From Citrus sinensis (lineage: Eukaryota > Streptophyta > Magnoliopsida > Sapindales > Rutaceae): a stretch of DNA of 64,000 nt. Numbering within the stretch: the first letter of the stretch is position 1; every line of letters begins with the position of its first letter. Both the position numbers and the translations under genes were made by a program. Below are positions 34,835 to 47,303 of the stretch, piece after piece. The notes below the pieces were generated by a model, which was not told the DNA's origin, made no database searches, and saw only the letters and a list, made by a program, of their open reading frames with translations. Location: contig NC_068559.1 in assembly GCF_022201045.2 (NCBI RefSeq), forward strand, positions 20,033,501-20,097,500, given 5' to 3'.

Positions 34835-37377
34835 AGGTACTGATTGCTCCCCCTCTTTTATATCAGTTATCTCCCATTCTTTTGTGGCGGTGTGCGACGT
34901 TAAAATGAGAACAACATATGTGAAAAAGATATTTTATTTGGTTCAATATAATTTGACTTTGGCAACATTCTTGCTTCCCAAAAATCATTTGATGTAAATT
35001 CAAAGAGAGAGAGAGAGCGAGACGTTGTTGTTCTTGAAGATGACATTAATTGGTTTATTTTCGTTATCTTTTGAGGAAAACATTTATAGGCTCATTTCAT
35101 TGTCTCTTCATCTCTTGAATGTGACATTAGTACACTTGGTTTCTTGATTCCTGAAGATGACAATAATAAGCTTATTATTAATCAAAATCCTAGTTTTGAT
35201 TTAATACTTTTGTTGGTCTTAAAAACCTTTCTACTAAATAGAATGATGAGAGTACTTTACATTTGCTATTAATTTATACGAAAGGGCTTACTAAATATCA
35301 TTTTTTTTTTGTTAACATAAACATCAAAGGGGTTTTTATTAGATTATTCACAGGGGCGTTGAATGTTAATAGCAATTCCTTTTTTTTTTTTTTAATTAAT
35401 TTAGCTGAAAGCCTGAAACCCAAAGCCTGAAAATAGCCGAAGATCCTTTTCGAAGGCCTTGCCCACCACTGAATAATCCGGAGTTGAGCTACGGACACCC
35501 CTTACCAAGTCTTTTAAAACCCACTTCCAGTACTTACTATTTTTACCTTAATTACATAAAAGACAAACATAATTCTCAATATAAAGTTTCTTTCTATTGC
35601 GAACTCTTGGCACCTACAAAATATGGAGTAAAAATTTTGCAGAAAGGAAGACCTATAAATCTATAACTTCTTCTTGAAAAAGTAAAGCTCAAACTATCAA
35701 TAATCTTGAGTTTTACAATTTCTTATGGGATTTCACAGGAAATTTAATTATTAAAGTGTCTCAAATTCTATGACGTTGCAAGATATCTAAACCTTCTAAA
35801 TCTGTTCACTGAGTAGTATTTAATTGAAAAATCACTTTATCTAATATTGCTATTTCTAAAACAAAATGAGAATAATATAAATAATTGACAAACAATAATT
35901 ATACAACTACAAATTATTATAAAAACTCTTTTGTACAACTTGAGTTGATAGTTATGTTGTACCAGCCACATTAACAAGTTAAATGATTCAAAGATAATGG
36001 CTTAAAAAGCTTAAATAGTAGACGATTAAGTAAAAAAATTTTCAATTTTTTATTTGTATTTTTCTTCCTTCACTTTGCGTTACATAGTTCCGCTGATGAC
36101 TTTTCTCCTTCACTTTGCGTTACATAGTTCCGCTGATGACTTCTCTTTATTTCACCGACGACAACCTTCCTGTACTCATCATTTTTTTTTTCTAAAAACA
36201 TTTGTACAATAATTTGTATCTTTATCATTATTGCAATACAAATGTTGTTGTTATTGTTGTTTGAAATTTTTTTTTTTTATAATTTCAAAGAAATAATCAA
36301 CTAACGAAAAGAACTTGTAGAATATGAGTGTAGGAAAGGATGATTAAGCGAGCAAAAAAATCTTATTAACGCGGTTTGACCGTTCATGAGGTCTTGAGAA
36401 GGAGTAAACACTACTGTTAGATTAGGGTGTTTTTAAATTGGCTAGAAATGAGTTCAATGACTAGGGTTATTTTTGAAATTAAGTAGAGCGATGAAATAAA
36501 TTATGTAAAATTTTAAATATTTTTAAGAGGTTTAAATGCAGCCTACGCAGGCCTCAAGAGTCAATTCGGCCTAGAATCTTCACCGGCCTTTTTGTTTTTT
36601 GTGTGGCGTGTAAATATATATGTTAGCATTTCTACGTGGCACGTGTATGAATAATTCCATATTTAAGAAATATATTGTCACATGAGAAAAGCCGGAAGGC
36701 TTGAGTCCACATAATAAACTAATATAACACAACACTGGATCACTATTTATTTATCTATTATTTTACCAATTTATCACATTTCCTTAAAATTAATCCAGGA
36801 GAGAAATCTATCTCTGTACAGCTGTACTACTATAATTAAGGAAAATTTGGTAAAAATCTACGAGGGCTGTCCTGACTTTTTATCTGCCAATTGATAATAA
36901 ATGTGATATTTAATAAAATCATACATCGCCAATTAATTGCACCCGTCAGTTCGCAACCACCCAATGAACGAGCAGTTATCAAGATGTAAAAAACGGAATT
37001 ACATCAAATATTATCCAAAAAGACTGTAAAAAAAAATTTATCTAAAAACAAATCACAAATATTGACCGACCATTGAACTCATATGCTTATGGATTCAAAA
37101 CTTATGATTATAATAAAATTCAAAAATTAAAAAGATTTTAAAAAATGCCGTGGTGCAGCGAACGCCAGCTGGTGCCCTACAAAGCTTACTACGAATCAGC
37201 CGCGAGCCAGGAGAAACGCATGAACCATGTGCCCCAATTTAATAATATATTATTATGGACCTGTCTTTGGTGCAGAGTCTGTAACTAACATCTCCCACCT
37301 TCCCACCATCCGACTTTTTATTGTTTAATTTCTCACTCCACATTCAACCACATCCAACGGCTGATGTTGCAGTCTGT
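34835..37377. other. Intergenic, no gene recognised
   Basis: AT-rich with homopolymer runs. A short tandem duplication at 36067-36142 is listed separately. No supportable coding region. Confidence 0.5.
36067..36142. repeat. 36-bp tandem duplication, period 40
   Basis: A block starting CCTTCACTTTGCG and ending GCTGATGACTT occurs at 36067-36102 and again, identical, at 36107-36142. Identity indicates a recent local duplication. Confidence 0.9.
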
Positions 37378-37828
37378 AACTTACAGATTCTGTCATTTTT
37401 AAAGGAAAGCGTGAAGATCCTCATTTATCAGTGGCAAGAGCTATAGGGATTCTGGATTCATATAGGAGAATTAAAACTCCAACTGATCAGACAATTCCCA
37501 TATATCAGAGCTGTAACCAGCAAGCATAGACATCTCCCCCAAATGGGTGGTTTAAAGTGAACGTTGATGCTGCCATCAAACTTTCAGACCAAACAGCAGG
37601 CCTAGGTGTGATTATCAGAGACTCTAGGGGCAAAGCAGTAGCAGCTACAGTTCAGAAGGTCAGTTTCAGAGGAGATGTGGCATATATGGAAGCAGCTGCA
37701 GTTAATCTAGGCATTCAAGTAGCTCAAAATGCAAAGTTCCTGCCAATAATTGTTGAATCAGACTCCAAAGAAGTAGTTGATCTTGCGCGCAATAGGAATT
37801 GTCTGAGCTCCTTGCTGTCTCAGTGAAT
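37378..37828 (+). pseudogene. LINE linker and RNase H-like fragment, inverted relative to the adjacent LINE
   Basis: The plus strand encodes the linker that precedes RNase H in plant LINEs (HLSVARAIGILDSYRRIK, an in-frame stop, then PPNGWFKVNVDAAI). The first two thirds of the RVT_3/RNase H-like domain follow (GLGVIIRDSRGK, AYMEAAAVNLG, IIVESDSKEV). It stops abruptly at about 37828, exactly where the minus-strand LINE also stops. It is broken and lacks the C-terminal part, so not functional. Confidence 0.85.
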
Positions 37829-38259
37829 TTCAGCTTCAAAGCAATTTGGTACCCGCTTTTTACTGAATAATTACCATGCTTGTCGTAATGCCATATAAGT
37901 TGGTCCGGCTGAGGGGACTTTGGCAGTGGAATGCTTAGAATTGTTGTAGCCTCATCCTTCATGAAATGCTGAGCAATAATCTCTTCTTTCCATTGTTGGT
38001 TTCTGATCAACTCAGCTACTACAACACAGAGAAGTAGAGTATGAGGGGAGCTTGGTTTTAAAGTTTCCGGCTTTGGAATCCAGTTGCTCTTATAAATGTA
38101 CACTTTCTCTCCATCTCCAATTCTCCATCTTGAGCCTTTACAAAGAACTTGCCTACCCCACACTATGCTTCTCCACACGAATGAAGGCTTTGAACTGAGC
38201 TTTGCTTCCATAAAAGTAGAATGCTTGAAGTACCTTGCTTTTAGTATCTTTGACAGCAA
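37829..38259 (-). pseudogene. LINE post-RT region and start of zf-RVT, truncated
   Basis: The stretch SFVWRSIVWGRQVLCKG, WRIGDGEKVYIYKSNWIP and LIWHYDKHGNYSVKSGY is the typical post-RT connection and beginning of the zf-RVT domain. It is cut at about 37829, before the domain's Cys/His residues, where the inverted RNase H piece begins. Confidence 0.8.
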
Positions 38260-38343
38260 AATCTCTGGATTTTGCAGGACCCTCCAACCTTGCTTCGCGA
38301 TTAGAGCTTGATTAAAGCTGGAAAATTCTCTAAAGCCTAACCC

Positions 38344-40102
38344 TCATATCTTCTTGGCACAACACAATCTTTCCCATCTTGCCCAATAGATGCTTTTGTG
38401 CTTTTCTGAACCTCCCCACCAGAATCTAGCTATGGCTTTTTGGATGTCTTCGTAAATACTCAAGGGCACTTTGAAGACACTCATTGCATAAGCAAGCACA
38501 GCTTGAGCTATTGCTTTGATCAGCACTTCCTTTCCCCCTTAAGAAAATAATTTACTTTGTCAGCTGGACAGCTTGCTTAGGACTCTCAATTTGATATCGT
38601 TAAAGAAGCTAATCTTCTTTCTCCCCACCATGGAGGGCAAACCAAGATACTTCTCATGCCTGGAAATAATACTTAGATTAAAGATGTTTTTGATCTCCTC
38701 CATCCGCCTCTAATTTGTTGAGCTGCTGAAAAACATTGAGGACTTTTGATAAGTGAAGATCTGACCCGAAACTGCTGCATACACATCAAAGATCTTTTTT
38801 AAATTTCTGCAATCTTCAATAGACACCCTTACGAAGATCAGGCTGTCATCGGCAAATAGGAAATGAGAAACAGACAAGTTCTTGCTAAAACTTAGGCCTT
38901 GGATTTGCTTACGTCTCTCTACTTGAATTATCAAATTCGAAAAGGCCTCTGCAGAAATGATAAAAAGATAAGGAGATAAATGGCAGCCTTGTCTTAACCC
39001 CCTTTGAGGATATATTAGTCCGGTAGGCACACCATTGATAAGCACAGAAAAACTCGCTGTAGAAATGCAATTCATAATAAGATTAACCCACTTTACAGAG
39101 AAACCTAGCTGCTGCATTGCCTTTTCCACAAAACACCACTTCATTCTATCATAAGCTTTGCTAATGTCTAACTTTAAGGCAACTACTCTATTTCTTTTTC
39201 CCTTACTTTGCCTAATTTTATTAAGACATTCATAGCCTATGATTACATTATCAGTGATCAATCGATTGGGATGAAAGCACTTTGGTTGGGCGAAATGATC
39301 TCATCCAGAACTTGTATCAGTCTATTAGCCAAGACTTTTGCCACAATCCTATATATAACATTGCACAGGCTAATGAGTCTAAATTTAGTCACCTTTCTAG
39401 GATTACGCACTTTTGGAATTAAAGCAATATAAGTATGATTTAAAGGGGCAACACTACCTCCCTTATTGAGAATATGCAACCAGGTTGTTATCACTCATTC
39501 CTTGACTGAGCTCCAGTGCTTTTGGAAAAAGGTTGCTGGAAGACCATCGGGACCTGGTGCTTTGGTGGGGCACATCTGAGCAAGGACAGTTGAGATCTCC
39601 TCCTCAGTAAACTCTGCTCTAGGGACATATTCATCTCCCCTGTTACTCATTGAGGCAAATCTGTTAAGGCTGCATTCAGATGGGCTAGAGAAAGATCGAT
39701 TGTAGTAAAGATGCTGGTGAAGTATTCATAAAACATACTTTGGACATCCTTAGGTTTTTCATTCCAGATTCCTCGCTCATCCTCAAGCCCCACTATTCTG
39801 TTCTTCCTCTTTCTCGCCGAGGCTTTGGAATGAAAGAATTTTGTGTTCTTGTCCCCCTCTCACAGCCAATCTGCTCTCGATCTTTGCTTCCAATAAATTT
39901 CTTCATCCAACAAGATGTTATCAATCTGCCTTTTCGTTTTTCTGATTTCAGCACCACTATCATTATGACTGGAATCTTCTCTGATAATCTTCAACTTATC
40001 TTTCAGCCGCTTTAACTTCTTTTGTCTGCCCTTGAATTCATTATTGCTCCACAATTTCATATCGGCCAAAGCTTCATTCGATTTCTTTTTAAACAAATCC
40101 AT
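38344..40102 (-). pseudogene. LINE reverse transcriptase, broken
   Basis: Pieces in order on the minus strand: the pre-RT linker 40102-39860 (EALADMKLWSNNEF), fingers 39494-39258 (YIALIPKV, FRLISLCNVIYRIVAKVLANRL), and palm 39261-38710 (LKLDISKAYDRMKW, GLRQGCHLSPYLFIISAEAF and the catalytic FADD box in HFLFADDSLIF). The thumb side 38526-38344 (YAMSVFKVPLSIYEDIQKAIARFWWG) follows. Both catalytic regions are visible but separated by stops, so no full enzyme can be made. Confidence 0.88.
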
Positions 40103-40600
40103 AAGGTTTCCCTTACTCCAGCAGCTGGTGTCCCTCCATCCGTGCTTAACGATCTCCTTACATTTCTCGTAGGAACTCCAAAAGTTTTCATAATGAGCTC
40201 TGTGAAAAGTTCTCTTGAAAAATCTCCTATCTTTTCCTTTTTCGATTACTTCTATTAAAATTGGGTGGTGATTAGAGCACCAGGAAACTAAATTCAGAGC
40301 TGCTTTTTCCTGGAAATAGTTACCCTAACCCCTGTTGCATAAAAATCTATCCAATGGCTCTTCAATCAAATCTACCCCAAACCTCTTATTTGACCAAGTA
40401 AACGGATACCCAGTGCACCCCACGTCCCTCAAATTACACTCCCTGAGAGCTTATCTAAAATCAGTTATCATGCTTACATTATTTTCGTTATCTCTTATTT
40501 TTTCATTTGTGTTTAGAACTTCATTGAAGTCCCCAAAACAGAGCCATGGTAAGGAGGAAAAATCTGCTAACCTTTTCAATAACTTCCACGTATTCTGTTT

Positions 40601-40935
40601 CTAAACTGTTTCTAGATGCCCATAAATGGCCGTACATCTCCACAAGCTCCCATTCTCACTGTGCACAACCGCGTCAACATGATGGAAGCTGTATGACTTT
40701 ATATCAACCGTGACATCAGAGCTCCAAAGCATAGCTAGGCCACCACCCATTCCTTCTCTACTGACAGCAAAACAGCCTGGGAAACATAGCTGCTCATTCT
40801 TTTTCTTCATTTGTTGCACTGTCATTTTTGTTTCACAGAGAAACAAAATTTGGGGTTTATGCTCACGGATTACCTCTTGAGCTTCTCGGAACGTTTAGTT
40901 TTTCACTAAACTCCGAATGTTCCAGCTTATAATCC
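40601..40935 (-). pseudogene. LINE endonuclease domain fragment
   Basis: Minus-strand translation gives an apurinic-like endonuclease start (SWNIRS-type, then PQILFLCETKM with the catalytic Glu), GGLAMLWSSDV and CTAIYGHLE. These are conserved blocks 1-3 of the exonuclease-endonuclease-phosphatase fold in L1-type LINEs. Later blocks (about 40600-40110) are recognisable only in pieces because of frameshifts. Confidence 0.78.
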
Positions 40936-41886
40936 TCATGGCTGTCGACGGGGCTGATTTCTAACCACCGCCGATAGTTCATCAACAATAAGTGGTGATT
41001 CCTCCATAACTTCACCTTCCTCATCCTCAAGCTGTAGCTGAGTTGCTATTGGGAGTTGGTTTGGAAATCGTTGGGAAAGGGCAATATTTTTTGGGCTACT
41101 TTCTTTCAATCTTTTAGAATTTGGGGTGTACCAATTTTGAGAACTTGCTGGCCTTTTCATTACAACTTGCCCCTCTTTGTTTTTCTTTTTTTCTTCTAAA
41201 TTGCGGGCTTGAGGCTTCTATTTTCTCCTTATAGGCTTACATTTATTTGCATATGGCTCATTAACTCCATCCTCAGTTTCTAATTCCACTTGGCCCATGT
41301 ATGCTTCTTTGTGTTGAGAGCCCATAATTGTTTTTTGCTTGTTATTGCTCCAGTTCAATTCCGGCTCCTCATTCAACTCTTTTTTGTTTTCAAAAATCAT
41401 TTTTTCCTTTAAAATGTCACCTTAAAGTTTTGATTCCCTCTTTTTTCCTTCTTCAATCTTCTTTCCCGCCCTTTTTGCCTCTTCCCCATGACTTGTGATG
41501 TTGACCACTGGCCTTTCTGCTGCTGAATAGCTAGCCTCTGACCCTCTAGGTTCAGTAGCTCTATGCATTAAATGATTTACAACTACCCTTTAACTATTGT
41601 CTGTTCTCGGATCTACATTTTCCCTACCCGGATCCATTCGGGTTTGTTGCAAGCTTTCTGTTACCTCTTTCTCCATTGGATCTTATTGTTTCTCCTTTAT
41701 TGCTACCTGCATCAAATCCGTGCTTACTTGAGCTTGAACTTTTGTGATTGGTTGACCGGGTTCTGCTTTCCATCTCTCATTGCCTCTACTTTATTTCAAC
41801 CTTTCAGCTGATGCAGTTGCTTTAAGCCATGGACCATAGGCGAGTTCATCATTTGATTGAGACTTATAATAAGCACATTCCCCGTA

Positions 41887-42549
41887 CTAGTGCCCAATGC
41901 GGCCACAACAAAAACAAAAGTCAGGGTGCCTTTCGTAGTATACCAGCATTGGGATGTCTTCTTCTTTATTTCTTTCTACATTTTCCCTCTCATTCTCCAT
42001 ATTTTCCAGAACTACTAACTTTTTTAAAGGCTTGGTGATATCTATCAAAATCTTCATTCTCAAGAACTTGCCTATACACCCTTCGGAAGAATTGGTTTCA
42101 ACTTCTTCTACCTTTCCAATAGCTTCCCCTAATTCTGCAGCCATTTCTTTTTCCATACACATGATTGGTACATCGTGTAATTGTACCCAAAAAGATGCAT
42201 GGCTAAAATCCTACTTCTTAACATCTCCAATCCCAGACGGCTCCGTGAGAACGATAAGTGCCCTATCAAAAGGCCATGGTCCCCCTGCTAGAATTCTCCG
42301 TTTGTCTTCATTCGATCCGAATTTAAACATAAAGACATTATCACCAAGGTTTTCAATTTTTATTTCCCGGCTTGTCTTCCACACATGCTGCATTGCTGAA
42401 CGCAGTCTTTCTATCTTTACTTCTCTGGAGAGAAGTATTTTTCCCACCAGACAGCCATTCAATATTTTTTCCCCTTTTGTCTTCATTCCTTCCTCTTCTT
42501 CACTTAATCGGATAGATTTGCATCGCTTTATTAATTCTTCGGTATCCAT
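41887..42549 (-). pseudogene. LINE ORF1 (gag-like), DUF4283 and CCHC knuckle
   Basis: The start MDTEELIKRCKSIRL leads into a DUF4283 domain containing GNNVFMFKF-like and RRILAGGPWPFDRALIV motifs. After an in-frame stop at about 42211 it continues through VQLHDVPIMCMEKEMA and KFLRMKILIDITKPLKK to a zinc knuckle (FCFCCGRIGH, beginning of CX2CX4HX4C). It probably continued to about 40936 through a charged, low-complexity tail, but stops break it. In LINEs this protein coats element RNA. Confidence 0.82.
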
Positions 42550-42908
42550 TTGATCTTCAAGGAGCTCAGCCCCAATAAGTGCTCACCAACCTCAGTAAAA
42601 GCTTACGAACTGTTAGCTCTTACCACTGGACTACAGTAACTAAGTTTTAATTCAACAGTATTAATGCTATTGGACTCAGAAGAAAAACTCATGAAAGAGT
42701 GACTAAAGCCAGAGTTATGACAACTCTCTTCACCCTCTCATCCTTTTAGTTTTCACAGAAAACCTCAGAAGAGGTACTAATTTTAATAAATAGTTATAAA
42801 GACGCGTTCTACCTTACAAACATACCCATGCTTACAATCATGCTAATGCTAATAGAGATAAAAACAAACTAAGACAGATGTCATGCATTTACTAGACTGT
42901 CATACATA
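42550..42908. other. LINE leader or intergenic DNA before the hAT element
   Basis: No coding region. This is likely the 5' leader of the LINE, but its outer border cannot be fixed. Confidence 0.4.
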
Positions 42909-42916
42909 AGTTTTGC

Positions 42917-45900
42917 TAGGGGTGTTCAGAATCCGATCCGATCCGTTCAATCCGTTTGATCCGTAAAAATCCGGTCCGTATAAATCCGATCTGTGGATTG
43001 GTGGATTGGATTGGATTGAAATTTTAAAAATCCGCAGTCGGTTGATTGGATATGGATTTACTTCTGTGAATCTGCAAAAATCCGTGAATCCGCAAAAAAA
43101 AAATTTTATTTATTTATTTTAAAAAATATTATAAATATAATATTACGTAATTACATAAACACCATAATATAATTTAGCCATTATTTAATAAAAATAAAAA
43201 ATAAAAAATGATTAAATTAATAAAAAAAATTAAAGTAAAGTAAAGTCATCAAGTAAAGTAACATAACAACCATTATCTAATAAAAATAAAAAATAAAAAA
43301 TATCAAATCGGCGGTCAAAAACTCTTGAAATAAAGTCATCCTCATCCAAAACCAAAACTAAAGTAACGTAAAGCTTTTGTCAAAAAAAAAAAAGTAACAA
43401 TGACATAAAGCCAAAAGTAAATTAGATAACGCCAAAAGCCCAAAAGTAAACTAGCATTAGCATAACCCAAAATCACAAATCAGTGGTCACGACCAACAAT
43501 CTGCAAACGAAAAAAAAAACCCTAAGCTGCTTCCTCATTCCCTGCCATCACAGTCACACGCATGATTCCGACGAGTATTATTAAACTTTACCACGGTGTT
43601 TCTATCTCCTTCTTCAGGTACAGTGCTCGTAAAACATTCTCTTAATTTATTATTTTGATTTTATCTTCGATAACATTTGTTTTAATTTTTTTAATTATTA
43701 TTATTTATCTTCTTTTTTATCAATGGTGACTTGGGATAATGATTTTGATATCCTTTTATTAATAATAAGGTTGTTGGGGATCGAGGGAGAGAATTATTTG
43801 TTGATTGCATGTCTTAATTCGGTTGCTTTTGCTTTTTGTTCTGTGGTAAAACTGAATCTGTTAATTTCTTATTTGATGGGCTATTTTTAAAAAAAATGAA
43901 GATTAAAGAGCTGTTGTGGGGGGTGGTTAAATCATGTTGCTTCTGTGGATCTAACAATCATATTGCCTTTTCTGAATGCAACACACGAATTTTGTGATTT
44001 TTCTTTTTGAATTGGCTTCTTTTACTTTTCCTAACTAAACTCTTTTAAGCTTAATTTGTTCCTGTCATTTTTTGTAATTAATTCTAATGATTTTTCATAT
44101 TGGTGGTGTAGATGACTTCTCAATTTGACAAAGGAAAACGCGTAGCTGTAGATTCAGCCCCCCAAGTTCTAAATCATCCAGTAATGCTGAAGGTACACCC
44201 AATAAATCCACTACTTCAGAAGCTTGGGAGCATTTTATCCAATTAAGTTCTGATCCACTGCATCCTAGATCCAAATGTTGATATTGTGGAAAAGAATATA
44301 AATGTGGTTTTAATAAAAGGAACATCTAATTTATTGGGTCATATAAGAGAGAGATGTCTAAAATATCTTGGTTGAGCTCGAGTGGACAAAAAACAAAAAA
44401 CTTTGTCTTACCAACCAGTGAAAATTGGAGAGTCATGTAACCTTGTATCAACAACCTATAATGTTAAGGCTTGTAGGGAAGCAATTGCTAAGTTTATTAT
44501 AAAAGATGATATGTCATTTGGAGTTGTAGAGGGTGAAGGGTTTAGGGAAATGTTGGGAGTTTTTGAAAAAAGATTTAAAGTACCATCTCTCATTACTATT
44601 GCTCGTGATATTTTGCAACTTTACAAAAAAACAAAGAAAGATTTGACTGATTTTTTTGTTAGTAGTCATCAAAGAGTTTGCCTCACTACAGACACATGGA
44701 CTTCAGCTCAAAATCTTTGTTATATGTGTCTTACAGCTCACTTTATTGATGATAATTGGACATTGCACAAAAAAATATTGAATTTTTGCCAAGTTGCTGA
44801 CCATAAAGGTGAAACAATTGGTAGGCAAATTGAAACATGCCTATTAGATTGGGGTATTGAGAGAGTTTTTACAGTAACGGTTGATAATGCTTCTTCTAAT
44901 GATGGTGTTGTCTTTTATTTGTCAAAAGTTGTGAACAATTGGAATAGTGCAATCTTAGGGTGTCAAAATATGCATTTGAGGTGTAGTGCACATATATTAA
45001 ATCTCATTGTTGCAGAGGGGTTAAAAGAGTATCATCGGTCGATTTCTAAAATTCGCAATGTGGTAAGATTTGTTAGATCTTCACCTTTTAGGACACAAAA
45101 GTTTAAGGCATATGCAGAGCGAGAGAAAATTTCTTCAAATAAGTTGTTGTGTCTAGATGTCGTAACTAGATGGAATTCCACTTTTTTTATGTTAGAGGCT
45201 GCTGAAAAGTATTTGATCGGTTAGAGCTTCATGATGCACAATACATTCGTGAGTTTTGTTTGAGCGAGCCAAAAACGTGTCATTCGTCAATTGATTGCGA
45301 ATATGCTCGTTATTTCATTAAATTCTTGAAGGTTTTTCATGATGCCACTTTGACATTTTCGGGTTCTTTATATGTGACATCCAATAATTTTTTGCGCCAA
45401 TTATGTTTGATTCATACACAATTGCAAGCTTGGAGGGATAGTAAGGATTTATTTTTGAAGATAATGGCTGAAAATATGAAAAAGAAGTATGATAAGTATT
45501 GGGGAAATTATGAAACAATCAACCCTTATTTGTTTGTTTCTATTTTGCTTGAGCCTCGACATAAAGAACGGTTTTTGAGATATTGTTTTGTAGTGTTGTT
45601 TAGTGAATTTAAAGCTAATGAATTGGTTGTTAAAGTGCGGAATTATTTACATAGTTTATATGAGGAATACAAATTGCTTTATGGTGATGATGTGGAAGTA
45701 ACGGATGTTGTCAATGATGAAAAAGATTTAGAGGTTGATGTTAGGCAAGTGTTTGATTCGGGTTATATGAGGATTTTAAAAGACAACACTTTTGTAGAGT
45801 GCAAAACAGAAGTGGATCTTTACTTGTTAGAATCATGTGAGAACCCAGAAAATGAGAGTTTTGATGTTTTGGATTGGTGGAAGATTAATTCTTCCAAATA

Positions 45901-46999
45901 TCCAATTTTGTCTTATGTTGCTCGAGATATTTTGGCCATGCCTGTTTCCACTGTGACATCTGAGTCAACATTTAGCACTGGTGGGCGTGTTCTTGATCCA
46001 CATCGGTGCTCACTATCTACAAGGACGGTAGAGGCATTAATTTGCACACAAAATTGGCTACGTTCAACTTCGATAAATCTTGATGAAGCAATAGATGAGA
46101 TTGAACATATTGAGACAAGTAAAATGTAACAATTTAACTTAATTTTATTTTTTTTATTATTATTTGACTTCATATTGTTATTCTATTTTAAAAATTGACA
46201 TTTTTGTTATCTTATACGTACAGAGATTTTAGGAGCTGACAAGAACATATTTGATGAAGCTTGATGGCATTTGATGGGATATAAGGGTAAATATTTATTA
46301 ATTTGTTTATTAAATAATTTTTTTTATTTAATAAATTTTTTATTTGTTATTTATATCAATTATGTTTATTTTGTTTAAGCTAAAATACGAAGCACAAATT
46401 GGAGCTGGAAGTTTTTCCTTTTGGTGTGTTTTATTTTGAGACTTTCAATGTATTATTGTGGTTTTATTTGAACAATTAATTTTGATATTATATTAATATA
46501 TTATTGTAATTTTATTTGAACAATTAATTTTAGTGTGTTATATTTTAAAACTTTAAACGTATTATTATAGTTTTATTTGAAATGATAATCTCGATGTGTT
46601 ATATTTTGAAATTTTGAATGTATTATTAAAACAAACAATTAATTTGTTTAAATTTTATTCAATTTTAAATTTAATTGGTAGTAAAATAATTTTATATTAG
46701 ATTTTTTTAATTTCATTATTTTATAGATTGAAGAGAACTAAAATTTTTAATTAACAAATCAATTCGTAAAATGATGGATTTGGATATGAATTGAGTTAAA
46801 TCCATATCCGATCCGCAGACGTATGGATTGGATATGGATTGAGTCAAATCTGTATCCGATCCGCAGATGTATGGATTGGATTTGAATTAAATTTAATCAA
46901 TTAATGGATTGAATTGAATTAAAAATTTATAATCCGTAAAATCATAGATCGAATATGAATTGATGTCCAATCCATAAAATTCGATCCGCGAACACCTTG
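42917..46999 (+). mobile_element. hAT-superfamily DNA transposon, full length but degenerate
   Basis: An exact 8-bp target-site duplication AGTTTTGC (42909-42916 and 47000-47007) bounds 4,083 bp. The ends are TAGGGGTGTTC on the left and CAAGGTGTTC read inward from the right. The subterminal regions are packed with GATCCG/AATCCG and GGATTG repeats, the kind of binding-site array hAT transposases use. The interior carries a broken Ac-like transposase gene on the plus strand. It is inserted just upstream of the cyclase gene. Confidence 0.95.
44112..46128 (+). pseudogene. hAT (Ac/RICESLEEPER-type) transposase, frameshifted
   Basis: Three pieces are visible. At 44112-44375 an N-terminal BED zinc finger (EAWEHFIQLSSDPLHPRSKC, then YCGKEYKCG, then HIRERC) is broken by a frameshift, a TGA beside the first Cys pair and another stop. 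At 44382-45224 is the RNase H-fold core, with the first Asp in TTDTWTS, the second in TVDNASSND, and the LDVVTRWNSTFFML motif. At 45260-46128 is the C-terminal part with the hAT dimerisation block (VSTVTSESTFSTGGRVLDP, LICTQNWLR). A stop and frame change at about 45224 separate the last two. The N-terminal DNA-binding domain is lost, so it is inactive, though long stretches remain open. Confidence 0.92.
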
Positions 47000-47178
47000 A
47001 GTTTTGCCCGCTAGATGGATTATAGCGCAAGCCGACTTGGCCACGTCACGTGAGGGGTCGTCGTTAGCATTTTTTATTCTACGCACACCACCTCCATACA
47101 AACACAAAACAATCGTCGTACAAGCCTCGTTCCACTCAACATTAGTTGTCCACTCTCTTTTCTCCTTCCGTTAATCAG

Positions 47179-47291
47179 GTAATTTATTAAATTGATTAAT
47201 ATTAATGCTTTCACTCGAAAATTGAAAAATTAGCTTTACGTGTGATATGACATTGTGTTTTTTTTTTTTTAATTTTTTTTCCAACCTGAAG
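47179..47291 (+). other. Possible 5'-UTR intron of the cyclase gene
   Basis: A donor-like CAG|GTAATT at 47179 and an AG at 47290-47291 (or 47294-47295) after a long T run frame a potential intron ending about 12 bases before the start codon. The sequence upstream of the donor is C-rich and leader-like. No transcript is available to confirm it. Confidence 0.4.
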
Positions 47292-47303
47292 TTAGAAGAA
47301 GAT

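Larger units (their letters stand above)
37829..42760 (-). mobile_element. L1-type LINE, nearly complete but broken
   Basis: Read on the minus strand, the order is ORF1 (DUF4283 plus CCHC knuckle), a variable linker, endonuclease, reverse transcriptase and zf-RVT, as in plant L1-type LINEs. ORF1 starts at 42549 with a candidate leader beyond it, so the 5' end appears present. The right edge before the hAT element is uncertain. Frames are interrupted by several stops and frameshifts, so it is inactive. The 3' end (RNase H, tail) is missing in this orientation, replaced by the inverted piece at 37378-37828. No target-site duplication was found. Confidence 0.88.

Noticed and set aside
37250..37400. 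Repeated GCAG..TCTGTAACT..ACA near 37274 and 37370 as LINE target duplication
   Set aside because: The copies differ in spacing and neither abuts a tail or a definable element end.
41954..42553. 199-codon plus-strand frame over LINE ORF1
   Set aside because: Antisense of the DUF4283 region; low-complexity Ser/Phe composition.
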